DNA from: CAZQXD01 sp964597315
GTDB taxonomy: Bacteria > Pseudomonadota > Gammaproteobacteria > Competibacterales > Competibacteraceae
DNA length: 64,000 nt
NCBI GenBank assembly: GCA_964597315.1
Contig: CAZQXD010000006.1
Location: 41,105 to 105,104, forward strand
Direction of reading: 5' to 3'
Position numbers and translations under genes: made by a program. Of the stretch, positions 41,832 to 49,948 are shown in pieces. Position 1 is the stretch's first letter; each line of letters opens with the position of its first letter. Below the pieces are notes generated by a model. The model had not been told where the DNA came from, made no database searches, and worked only from the letters and a program-made list of their open reading frames with translations.

Positions 41832-42980
41832 ATGACCGACATCCGCATGCGCGATTTGTATAAGCACTTTGGCGATGTAAAAACCATCGAAAAAGTGAAT
41901 CTGGACATTGAGGACGGCGAGTTCTGCGTGTTCGTCGGTCCCTCGGGCTGCGGTAAATCCACCCTGTTGCGGCTGGTGGCCGGGCTGGAGGACGTCACCT
42001 CCGGGGAACTCAGCATCGGCGGGCAGAAAGTCAACGACGTGCATGCCTCCAAGCGGGGGGTGGCCATGGTGTTCCAGTCCTACGCCCTCTATCCCCATAT
42101 GACCATCTACGACAATATGGCGTTCGGGTTGAAAGTGGACCCGGCCAGCGGCGAGAGCGTGGACGACCGAGTGCGCTGGGCGGCCAAGATCCTGCAAATG
42201 GAACACCTGCTGGGCCGCTTGCCCAAGCAGCTCTCCGGCGGCCAGCGCCAGCGGGTGGCCATCGGCCGGGCCATCGTCCGCAAGCCGGGGGTGTTTCTGT
42301 TCGACGAACCCCTGTCTAACCTGGACGCGTCCCTGCGGGTCCAGACCCGCATCGAAATCGCCAAGCTCCACCGGAGCATGACCGCCAGCATGATCTACGT
42401 CACCCACGACCAGGTGGAGGCCATGACCCTGGCCGACAAGATCGTGCTGCTCAACGCCGGCAAGGCGGTGCTGGAGGAAGGTAGCCTGGCCCAGGTGGGG
42501 CCGCCCATGGCGTTGTATCACCACCCGGTGAACCTCTTCGTGGCTGGCTTTATCGGCTCGCCAAAAATGAATTTCCTACCCGGCGTCATCGACACTGTGG
42601 ACGCCAACATGGTCACGGTGAAGCTGGTCGGCGGCGCTGTGGTGCGGGCCGCAGTGGACGCCACCACCGCTAAACCCGGGGACAAAGTGACCCTGGGGGT
42701 GCGCCCGGAGCATACCCTGATCGGCGAGGGGGGCGGCGACAGCGTGCGGGGCAAGGTGCGCTATGTGGAACATCTGGGAGAGTCGTCGTTCGTCTATGTG
42801 ACCATGGAAGGGGTGGACAGCGACGTGGTGGTGCGGGTGGAGGGGGACACCGACGCCAAGATCGACGACAACCTGACCCTCAGCCTGCCGGCGGAAGCCT
42901 GCCATGTGTTCAACGACAAGGGCAGAGCCTTCAAGCGCAGTATTGACCCCCGGGCCGAAACCCGGCCGCGGCTGTCCTGA
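41832..42980 (+). CDS. MalK/UgpC-type ABC transporter ATPase, orphan
   Basis: 382 residues. The ATPase domain has Walker A GPSGCGKS, the Q-loop in VFQSYALYPHMTIYDN, signature LSGGQRQRVAIGRA, Walker B VFLFDEPLSNLD, and the switch His in YVTHDQ. The C-terminal 130 residues form the TOBE/MOP regulatory domain of sugar and glycerol-phosphate importers (LGVRPEHTLIGEGGG). No permease or binding protein is adjacent, so it may serve permeases encoded elsewhere. It has its own upstream region with two palindromes. Confidence 0.9.
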   Translation: MTDIRMRDLYKHFGDVKTIEKVNLDIEDGEFCVFVGPSGCGKSTLLRLVAGLEDVTSGELSIGGQKVNDVHASKRGVAMVFQSYALYPHMTIYDNMAFGLKVDPASGESVDDRVRWAAKILQMEHLLGRLPKQLSGGQRQRVAIGRAIVRKPGVFLFDEPLSNLDASLRVQTRIEIAKLHRSMTASMIYVTHDQVEAMTLADKIVLLNAGKAVLEEGSLAQVGPPMALYHHPVNLFVAGFIGSPKMNFLPGVIDTVDANMVTVKLVGGAVVRAAVDATTAKPGDKVTLGVRPEHTLIGEGGGDSVRGKVRYVEHLGESSFVYVTMEGVDSDVVVRVEGDTDAKIDDNLTLSLPAEACHVFNDKGRAFKRSIDPRAETRPRLS

Positions 42981-43135
42981 GCCGGGGTCACGGGTTCGGA
43001 TCGGCTTTCGAAAGGTCTTTTAGGAAAAGCGCGGTCGTTGACATCCTCCGAGCCTAGGGGGTCGGCTCGACACCCGACGTGGATAGGGATAGTTCCGAGT
43101 CGTAGACCCGGGCGCGGCGATCCGCTTTCCGGGTT

Positions 43136-46100
43136 CTAGGGTAGCCTACCCTCCGCAGGCCGTTTCCCAGGCGCTGTCCGTTCCCTCAGCACGTCTTCCA
43201 GGATCAGATACAGACACGGCACCAGCACTAGGGAGATCACTGTGGCGAACACAATCCCATAGCCCAGGGAAATGGCCATGGGAATCATAAACCGGGCCTG
43301 GCGGGAGGTTTCGAAGATCATCGGCGCCAGCCCTCCGAAGGTGGTCAGGGTCGTGAGTAGAATCGGCCGGAACCGGCGCACCGCCGCCGCCGCAATGGCC
43401 TCATGGGGGTTGAGTCCGGCCCGACGCTGGCGGTTGGCATAGTCGATCAGCACCAGAGAGTCGTTCACCACCACCCCAGATAAGGCGATGATGCCTTGCA
43501 GGCTGATGATGGACAGGCCGAAGCCCATGAGCCAGTGACCCAGCACGGCGCCGACGATGCCGAAGGGAATGGCCACCATCACCAGCAGCGGCTGGGCGTA
43601 GCTGCGAAATGGGATGGCCAGCATGGCATAGAGGGCCAACAGGGCGACGATGGAACTGGTCAGCAGGCTGTCTAGGCTGTCCTGAGTGTCCTGCTGGCGG
43701 CCTCGGAAACCGGCGCTCAGGCCCGGATAATCCTGGACCAGTTGGGGCAGCAGCTCGGCGCTCAGGGTGTTGATGATCCGGTTGGTCTGGTTAATAGGCT
43801 CCACATTCGCGGTGACGGTGACGGTGCGTCGGCCATCTCGGCGGGTGATGCTGGTGTAAGCCCGGCCCCGGCTCACCTCGGCCACCTGGCGCAAGGGCGT
43901 ATAGCCGCCGTCGGGGGTGCGGATCAGCAGATGCTCCAAGTCATACTCCCGGCTGCGCTGGGCCTCCGGCAGCCGTACCCGCACCGTCACCTCGTTGCGG
44001 CCCCGCTGCTGGCGCAGGGCCTCGGCGCCATAAAAGGCGTAACGCACCTGGCGGGCCACTTCCTCGGCGGTCAGGCCCAGGCTCAGACCCTCGGGGCGCA
44101 GGGTGAAGCTCAGTTGCTGCTTGCCGGGGGTGAAGCCGTCCTGGATGTCGCCCACATTGGGAAACTCCCCCAGCAGTTCCGCCAGCCGGGCGCTGGCAGC
44201 ATCCAGGGTGGCTACATCCCGGTGGCTCAACTCCACGGTCAAGGCCGCGCCCCGGCCCGGACCACCGGAGTCGGACTCGAAGCGCAGGGACTCCAACCCC
44301 AGTATAGCGCCAGTGGCCTGACGCCAGCGGCGGGTGTACTCGGAGGTGGAAATAGGCCGACTGTTCTCGTCGGTGAGATACACCAATACCCCCACCTCGT
44401 GAGCCTCGATCCAAGCCCGATAGCCCTCCACCAGAGCCGCCCCCCCGGCCCCGGCCGCCACCTCCCGGGCGGTGGCCAGCAGCCGGTCCCGCACCACCTC
44501 GGCCTTGTCCAGGGGGCTGCCCACCGGCAATAGGGCCGTCACCACCGCCCGATCCGATTCCACTCGGGGCATCAGACTGAAGCCCAGCCGTCCGCTCATG
44601 GCGTAGGCCATGACCACGCAAAACAGCGCCAACCCAATGGCCACGGTCAGGTACCGGTAGCTCAGACAAGCTTCCAGCAATGGCCGGAAGCGTCGCTCCA
44701 CGAATCGGGACAAACCAGCGCTGATCCGTTGCTGGCGGGTGTAGAGAAACCGGGACAAGGGGTTGCCGTGGTGGGGATTGGCGTGGGCCAGATGGGCGGG
44801 CAGGATGAACAGGGACTCCACCAGGGAAATCAAAAACACCGTACTCACCACCAGGGGCGTGACCATGAACAGCTTGCCCAGAAAGCCCGGCACGAAATAC
44901 AGGGGCATGAAGGCGATGATATTGGTGAGGATACTGAAGGTGATGGGCACCGCCACCCCCCGCGCCCCCTCGATGGCGGCGGTGATGAAATCCATACCCC
45001 GCTGCCGGTATTCGTAGATGTTCTCCCCGGCGACAATGGCATCGTCTACCACAATCCCCAGGGCGATGATAAAAGCGAACATGGACACCATATTGATGGA
45101 CACGTCCAGAAAGGGCAGGAACAGAAACGACCCCAGAAACGCCGTGGGGATGCCCATGGTCACCCAGAAGGCCAGTTTGAATTCCAAAAACAGGCCCAGC
45201 AGCACCAGCACCAGCAGCAGGCCGATAAAGGCATTCTTGAGCAGCAATTCCAGACGTTGCTGGTAAATCTCCGACATGTCACGGTTGATGGCCAGGCTCA
45301 CCCCCTCGGGCAGTTCCGGCTCCAGTTCGGCCAATACCGAACGCACCGCCTCGGAGACCCCGATGGGAGTCTGATCCCCCACCCGGAACACCTCAATGCC
45401 TAGACTGGGCAGGCTGTTGTAGGCATAGGCCCGGCTGCTGTCCGCGAAACCGTCCCTGACCCGGGCCACGTCCCCCAGGCGCAGGGTGGCCCCCTCGGGG
45501 GTGGTGACCACGGGCAGGAGGGCGAACTCCCTGGCCCAGTCCCGGCGCTCGGCCACCCGTAGCAGAATCTCCCCGCCCCGGGTTTCGATGCTGCCCCCGG
45601 GCAGTTCCACCGCCGCTGCCGCCAAGGTCCGGGAGATATTGTCCAGGCTCAGTCCGTAGCGACGCAACAGCGCCTGATCCACCTCCACCTGCACCTCGTA
45701 GTCCTGCGCTCCGAACAGTTCCACCTGGGTGATGCCGGGGTGCTGCAACAGCCGGTCCCGAACCGCCTCGGTCACCGCCCGCAAAGCCCCTTGGTCGGTC
45801 TGGCCGTAGACCTGAATCTCCAGCACCTCCCGGCGGCGACTGGCCAGGGCCACCTGGGGTTGCTCGGCGTCCACGGGCAAAGTGGTGACGGCATCCACCT
45901 GCTGTTGGATATCCTGATACACCCGCATGGGGTCAGCGTCCCCGGCCAGTTCTGCGGACAGCCGGGCGCTGCCCTCGGCGGCGGTGGCGGTGAGTTCCTC
46001 GATACCATCCACCCCCCGCACGGCCTCCTCCAGGGCCAGAACGATGCCCTGTTCCACCTCCTCGGGGCTGGCTCCGGGATAGGGCACGGAGACGGTCACC

Positions 46101-46258
46101 TGATCCAGGGTGAACTCCGGGAATACTTCTTTCTTAATCTGCAGGGACATGAACAGCCCCCCCAGCAACAGCACCAGCATCAGCAGATTGGGGGTGACCC
46201 GGTTGTGGACCATCCAGGCCACAGGACCGCGCTGGCGCAGGGGAGCGCCCGGCGTCAA
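43136..46258 (-). CDS. RND-family efflux pump inner-membrane subunit
   Basis: 1040 residues, the AcrB/MexF size. It starts with VHNRVTPNLLMLVLLLGGLF. The central proton-relay region IALGIVVDDAIVAGENIYEY has the two Asp of TM4. Near the C-terminus are GIIALSGVVVNDSLVLIDYA and RFRPILLTTLTTFGGLAPMI. Twelve membrane helices and two large periplasmic loops are as expected. It is a proton-driven exporter; the substrate range is unknown. Its start overlaps the adaptor stop by ATGA. No outer-membrane channel gene is in the operon. Confidence 0.95.
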   Translation of the reverse strand: MTPGAPLRQRGPVAWMVHNRVTPNLLMLVLLLGGLFMSLQIKKEVFPEFTLDQVTVSVPYPGASPEEVEQGIVLALEEAVRGVDGIEELTATAAEGSARLSAELAGDADPMRVYQDIQQQVDAVTTLPVDAEQPQVALASRRREVLEIQVYGQTDQGALRAVTEAVRDRLLQHPGITQVELFGAQDYEVQVEVDQALLRRYGLSLDNISRTLAAAAVELPGGSIETRGGEILLRVAERRDWAREFALLPVVTTPEGATLRLGDVARVRDGFADSSRAYAYNSLPSLGIEVFRVGDQTPIGVSEAVRSVLAELEPELPEGVSLAINRDMSEIYQQRLELLLKNAFIGLLLVLVLLGLFLEFKLAFWVTMGIPTAFLGSFLFLPFLDVSINMVSMFAFIIALGIVVDDAIVAGENIYEYRQRGMDFITAAIEGARGVAVPITFSILTNIIAFMPLYFVPGFLGKLFMVTPLVVSTVFLISLVESLFILPAHLAHANPHHGNPLSRFLYTRQQRISAGLSRFVERRFRPLLEACLSYRYLTVAIGLALFCVVMAYAMSGRLGFSLMPRVESDRAVVTALLPVGSPLDKAEVVRDRLLATAREVAAGAGGAALVEGYRAWIEAHEVGVLVYLTDENSRPISTSEYTRRWRQATGAILGLESLRFESDSGGPGRGAALTVELSHRDVATLDAASARLAELLGEFPNVGDIQDGFTPGKQQLSFTLRPEGLSLGLTAEEVARQVRYAFYGAEALRQQRGRNEVTVRVRLPEAQRSREYDLEHLLIRTPDGGYTPLRQVAEVSRGRAYTSITRRDGRRTVTVTANVEPINQTNRIINTLSAELLPQLVQDYPGLSAGFRGRQQDTQDSLDSLLTSSIVALLALYAMLAIPFRSYAQPLLVMVAIPFGIVGAVLGHWLMGFGLSIISLQGIIALSGVVVNDSLVLIDYANRQRRAGLNPHEAIAAAAVRRFRPILLTTLTTFGGLAPMIFETSRQARFMIPMAISLGYGIVFATVISLVLVPCLYLILEDVLRERTAPGKRPAEGRLP

Positions 46259-47514
46259 GGCCGTTGCTCCCGGTCAGGGTCGGCCTCTGGAGTACGCAGG
46301 GCCATGCCGGGCACCGGCGCCGCCAGATCGGTGGTCACCAGCCGCTCATCCGGGACCAGGCCGCCGTCCACCAGCACCGTGTCCGGTCCCCGGAACAACA
46401 CCCGCACGGGGCGCGCCTCCAGGCGTTCGTCCCCATCCAGCAGCCATACCCGATCCCCGTCCCGCAGCCAGGCCCGGTCTAGTTCCAGCACCCCATCCAA
46501 GGTTTGGCCCCGGATCTCCAGACTCAGAAAATCATTGAGCAGCACCTTTGGCAGGTCCCGGTGACGGGGTTCCAGGGCCAGGGGGTCGGGGAGGCTCACC
46601 AGCACCCGGGCCATGCGGCCTTGAGCGTCCAGGTCCGGGGCCAAGCGCAATACCCGGCCCTCCCGGTACTGACCCTCGGGCCAGGCGGCGTTGCGAACCC
46701 GCACCTGGGAACCCTCCCCCCCCTCTGAGCCGGGAATTTCGATCCAACGCAACTGATCCACCGGCACGCTGGCCCGCACCCAGAATTCCTTCGTATCCAG
46801 CAGGGTCAGCAACGGCGTGGTCTGGCTCACCCGACTGCCCAAGTCCGCAGCGCGGCTCACCACCATACCCGCGAAGGGCGCCGTCACCCGGGTCCGCTCC
46901 AGGTCTAGCCGGGCCTGCTCCAGAGTCGCCTCAGCGGCCCGCACGCCGGCCTGGGCGGCGGCCAGTTGCGGCTGGCGCAACACCAGAGTCTCTTGTTCCG
47001 GGGGCAGCTTGCGGCCCAGCATGGCGTACTCGGCCCGGGCATTGGCCTGCTGGCCCTGCTCCTGACGCAAGGCGGCCCGAGCCTGGGCCACTGTCGCCTC
47101 CCGCTGGCGAACCAGCAGTTGATAATCGGCGTCGTCGATGCGGGCGACCAGATCCCCGGTCTGGAAGCGCCCACCGGGTAGCAGCTCCGGGCTGGTTTCC
47201 ACGATGTTCCCGGCCACTTGGGGATACAGGGTACTCTCCCGGGCCGCCAGCACCGTGCCCATAGCCTCCACCTGGATGACGTGGGTGCTGGGGCTGACGG
47301 TCACCACCTCCACCAACCGGGCCTGCTTGGGGACCGGCGCCCGTTTGGCTTGGGGGGCGGTCTGGAGCAGGCTATAGGCGGTGGTCACGCCCACCGCCAG
47401 CACCAGCAGGGGCAACACCCCCCCCAGCAGCCAGCGGCGCAGCCGACCCGTGGAACGGGGGACCGATTCCGGGAGCTGCGCGACCGGCTGTTGATCGAGT
47501 GCTTCGTTGGCCAT
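46255..47514 (-). CDS. RND efflux periplasmic adaptor (membrane fusion protein)
   Basis: 419 residues. An N-terminal membrane anchor (LLGGVLPLLVLAVGVTTAYS) precedes a lipoyl-like half (VEAMGTVLAARESTLYPQVA), an alpha-hairpin with coiled coil (residues about 150-215), and a second lipoyl half ending RTRVTAPFAGMVVSRAADLG. The ATG at 47514 lies seven bases after AAGGA. It pairs with the overlapping RND gene. Confidence 0.93.
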   Translation of the reverse strand: MANEALDQQPVAQLPESVPRSTGRLRRWLLGGVLPLLVLAVGVTTAYSLLQTAPQAKRAPVPKQARLVEVVTVSPSTHVIQVEAMGTVLAARESTLYPQVAGNIVETSPELLPGGRFQTGDLVARIDDADYQLLVRQREATVAQARAALRQEQGQQANARAEYAMLGRKLPPEQETLVLRQPQLAAAQAGVRAAEATLEQARLDLERTRVTAPFAGMVVSRAADLGSRVSQTTPLLTLLDTKEFWVRASVPVDQLRWIEIPGSEGGEGSQVRVRNAAWPEGQYREGRVLRLAPDLDAQGRMARVLVSLPDPLALEPRHRDLPKVLLNDFLSLEIRGQTLDGVLELDRAWLRDGDRVWLLDGDERLEARPVRVLFRGPDTVLVDGGLVPDERLVTTDLAAPVPGMALRTPEADPDREQRP

Positions 47515-47612
47515 GGCCTGATCCTTGAGAACAGGCGTGTTCGGCATTGCGCTTAGAATGCGTGCCCGAACGAACGCCTAATTTTGCTTTATAGACTGAA
47601 TATGTTGGAAAA

Positions 47613-48086
47613 TTACTTTGTGTCGGTTACGACTATATCGAAATGCAACACATTTTCTCGTCGGCCTAGCTTTGAATACAATTCTATTGCCGGATCATCA
47701 TCGTAATCCGCTTGTATGAAGATCACATAGGCATTTTGTTGACTGGCCATAGCTTTCAATTCACCGATAAGCGCCGTTGCCGCGCCCTGACGCCGATGCT
47801 CCGAAGCGACCGCCAAGTCGTAGATATAAATTTCACTGCGTTCTTGCTCGTATTTGTGTAATTGGTATGCGGTCAAACCGCCAACCACATTGCCATATTT
47901 GATTGCAGCCAGCGCGATGAAATCATCTCGACTGAGCAGCTTCTTCAGATAATCGGCTCCAGGTGGGGCTTGACAATACGTATCCAGGTCTTCAAATGCC
48001 TGGCCAAAAACCTGCAATAGCTCTCTCATCAACTGAATATCTTTGCCACGGATAAGCTGAATCGTGAGTTCTTCGTTTGTATTCAT
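47613..48086 (-). CDS. AAC(3)-I-like aminoglycoside N-acetyltransferase (GNAT)
   Basis: 157 residues. The segment RSEIYIYDLAVASEHRRQGA, together with VGGLTAYQLHKYEQE and YVIFIQADYDDDPAIELYSK, follows AAC(3)-I enzymes almost word for word. That family acetylates the 3-amino group of gentamicin and fortimicin. The acetyl-CoA loop is RRQGAA. The gene is visibly lower in GC than its surroundings. It lies between the RND operon and a GNAT fragment, so it was probably acquired. Whether it confers resistance cannot be told. The ATG at 48086 is chosen; the frame is open upstream. Confidence 0.85.
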   Translation of the reverse strand: MNTNEELTIQLIRGKDIQLMRELLQVFGQAFEDLDTYCQAPPGADYLKKLLSRDDFIALAAIKYGNVVGGLTAYQLHKYEQERSEIYIYDLAVASEHRRQGAATALIGELKAMASQQNAYVIFIQADYDDDPAIELYSKLGRRENVLHFDIVVTDTK

Positions 48087-48092
48087 TTTGAA

Positions 48093-48265
48093 CGGTCTCA
48101 AAAGTGGGTAGCTGACGCCCAAGTATACTGTCAGACTCTTGAAAGCCTGTTTGTTTCGCGCCCACCGATAGATAACACCCCATCGCTTGAGGATCGCTTT
48201 GCATGATTATTTTCGAAGCGCCCATGGAAGCCGCAATAACCTTGGCGTCCGAAACCAGCGGGGTA
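48093..48265 (-). pseudogene. C-terminal fragment of a GNAT gene related to 56003-56479
   Basis: The minus-strand reading LVSDAKVIAASMGASKIIMQ, then YLSVGAKQTGFQESDS and LPTFE, matches the last third of the intact GNAT at 56003-56479, as does the DNA. The first 95 or so residues are missing; the break at about 48265 falls at an IS110-end-like sequence (gtagatactg). The fragment runs up to seven bases from the AAC(3)-I-like start and may provide its leader. Confidence 0.8.
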
Positions 48266-48304
48266 GATCCTGTAGATACTGTTTTGGTTGTCAACCCGGA
48301 CAAT

Positions 48305-48333
48305 GATGCGGTTCGCGTCGCTCACCACATCCT
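48305..48333. repeat. REP-like palindrome, family 1
   Basis: gatgcggttcgcg, three bases, ctcaccacatcc is an imperfect palindrome. Related copies are at 49809-49834 (inverted) and 63920-63950. Confidence 0.6.
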
Positions 48334-48378
48334 ACTTCTCAGCCCTTCGGTGTCTCGAACCCATAGGGCGGCGGAGCG

Positions 48379-48469
48379 GTAGATACCGTCTTGTTTGTCA
48401 CCCCCGAGAAGCGACTTGAGGCTGATAATCGCATTGATTCTTGATCACCCCAAAGCAGATATGCACCAG
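48379..48469 (-). mobile_element. Truncated IS110-family 3' end
   Basis: 91 bases match 48599-48689 with about three mismatches. The match covers the last codons of the transposase and 18 bases beyond its stop. Both matches begin at the same gtagatacc, which marks the element end. The copy is cut at its inner side by the REP-like repeat at 48475. Confidence 0.8.
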
Positions 48470-48474
48470 AATTC

Positions 48475-48505
48475 GTAGGGCGGATTTAGCGAAGCAATCC
48501 GCCTT
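48475..48505. repeat. REP-like hairpin (ggcggatt type)
   Basis: GGCGGATT, nine bases, AATCCGCC. It sits exactly where the truncated IS110 copy is interrupted. Confidence 0.65.
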
Positions 48506-48532
48506 CCGATAGGGCCGCCTACCCGCACCCCG

Positions 48533-48581
48533 GAAGGCGGGTCGCTGCGCTTGACCCGCCCTACAAATTCAATAAGTTACG
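48533..48581. repeat. REP-like hairpin (ggcgggtc type), inverted copy of 63952-64000
   Basis: GGCGGGTC, nine bases, GACCCGCC, then ctacaaattcaataagttacg. The whole 49 bases are the exact reverse complement of the last 49 bases of the window. Confidence 0.8.
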
Positions 48582-48617
48582 AGGATGTGACGAGTGCCGT
48601 AGATACCATCTTGTTTG

Positions 48618-49610
48618 TCACCCCCGAGAAGCGACTTGAGGCTGATAATCGCATTGATTCTTGATTACCCCGAAGCAGATATGCACCAGCTTACGCATGG
48701 CCGCCCCCAAGGCGAGCATCTTGCATTTGCCCTTGGCCAATAAGCGCTCATAGAGGGCCTGGACATCGGGATTGCAACTCAGGGCGCTGAGCGTGGCCAT
48801 GTCGAGTTTGGCCCGCACCACGGCCGGACCACGCTTGGACAGATGCGGGCGCTGGTGGACGCTGCTGCCGGACTGGTGTTCGGTGGGCGTCAGGCCCAGG
48901 TAGGCGGCCAGTTGGGGCGCCCGCTCAAAGCCCCGGCCCTTGTGCAAGAGCGTCAGCATCAACGCCGAGAGTACCGCGCCGATGCCGGGGATCGATTCCA
49001 GGCGCTGGCGGTCGTGCTTGAGCCGGGGATGGCGATCGATATGATCGTTGATGGTCTCGATCAGGTGGTGGCGCTCGGCCTCCAGAAAGCCCAGGCTACG
49101 CTCCAGGGAGGCCAGCACCTCCTCGGACGCTTGGCTGATCTGGGCCTGCTCGCGGCGGTTTCGCTCCCGCTGGCGGTCGCTCTCCAGGGCCTGGAGACGG
49201 CGTAGCAGAGCCTGGAGACGGCGCACCTCGGGCGGCTCGGGCTGCCAGGGCGGGGGCTGGCGCTCGGCCACGAAGCGGGCCAGGACCAGGGCATCGAGGC
49301 GGTCGTTCTTGGCCTTGAGATTGAGGCTCGCGGCGTAGTCCTTGACCTGGCGGGGATTGAGCACCGAGACCACCGCGCCGGCCTGATGCAGCGCCCAGGC
49401 CAGCGCGTCGTGATAGGGGCCGGTGGCTTCCAGGGCCAGGCGCCAGTGCTCTGGCCCCACCCCGGTGTGCTTGCGCCCCCAGTCCAGCAGCGCCTGGTGG
49501 CCTGCTGGGGTGTTGGGCAGCGTTTTAGTCCGGCGTTTCAGGCTCTGGCTATCGACCAGCAGCGTGATATCCAGTTTCTGTTTGGCCACATCAATACCGA
49601 ACGCGAACAT
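48618..49610 (-). CDS. IS110-family transposase (bridge-RNA-guided recombinase)
   Basis: 330 residues. The N-terminal DEDD RuvC-like domain has FGIDVAKQKLD, LALEATGPYHDALAWAL and KNDRLDALVLARF. The middle is a coiled coil of about 60 residues. The C-terminal Tnp domain has LESIPGIGAVLSALMLTLL and LGLTPTEHQSGSSVHQRPHL with a candidate nucleophile Ser. The gene looks intact. The start MFAFGIDVAKQ at 49610 follows GAGGA. Confidence 0.92.
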   Translation of the reverse strand: MFAFGIDVAKQKLDITLLVDSQSLKRRTKTLPNTPAGHQALLDWGRKHTGVGPEHWRLALEATGPYHDALAWALHQAGAVVSVLNPRQVKDYAASLNLKAKNDRLDALVLARFVAERQPPPWQPEPPEVRRLQALLRRLQALESDRQRERNRREQAQISQASEEVLASLERSLGFLEAERHHLIETINDHIDRHPRLKHDRQRLESIPGIGAVLSALMLTLLHKGRGFERAPQLAAYLGLTPTEHQSGSSVHQRPHLSKRGPAVVRAKLDMATLSALSCNPDVQALYERLLAKGKCKMLALGAAMRKLVHICFGVIKNQCDYQPQVASRG

Positions 49611-49639
49611 GACGGTGGTCCTCATCGAATCGCAGGCTA

Positions 49640-49800
49640 ACCTTGTTCATGCAGCCTCCAAGGACTGGGATACCGTTCAGCCTGCCAGGGCGAGCCGATG
49701 GGATACGCGGGGGGCTATCTACGCAACAGACTCACAGGTCTCAGGATGCGGGCAACCTCTCCGCGTCCCGCGTGGGGGTAGCTAACCACCACAAGGGCTA
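49640..49800 (-). ncRNA. Candidate bridge RNA of the IS110 element
   Basis: The region 5' of the transposase has no gene and can fold: GCGGG-N14-CCCGC and AGAC-ctgtga-GTCT are visible on the minus strand. Position and size fit the guide RNA known from IS110-group elements such as IS621. Target- and donor-binding loops were not resolved. Confidence 0.45.
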
Positions 49801-49808
49801 AGATACAA

Positions 49809-49834
49809 GGATGCGGTGAGGCACGAACCGCATC
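49809..49834. repeat. REP-like palindrome, family 1, inverted copy
   Basis: ATGCGGT, nine bases, ACCGCAT. Read on the other strand it parallels 48305-48333. Confidence 0.6.
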
Positions 49835-49948
49835 GTTCAAGTCTTCCAAAACTGCCAAAAAATTGCCTGTCCCATAGGGTGGGCAACGGTAGGCGGTTCT
49901 GTAGATGCCGTATAGATATTCCCCACCGAAGCCGGGGAAAGCTTAGCC

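Larger units (their letters stand above)
48599..49800 (-). mobile_element. IS110-family insertion sequence
   Basis: It contains one DEDD transposase gene. The right end at 48599 is set by comparison with the truncated copy at 48379. The left end is not fixed; the transposase is preceded by about 190 bases with hairpins before an outside REP-like repeat at 49809. The short right side and long left side fit the IS110 group, in which the bridge RNA lies before the transposase, and do not fit the IS1111 group. Confidence 0.75.

Noticed and set aside
43037..43061. ttgacatcctccgagcctag resembles the common start of IS605-type ends
   Set aside because: The expected gcctgaaggc hairpin is lost and nothing else of an element is present, so the likeness may be chance.
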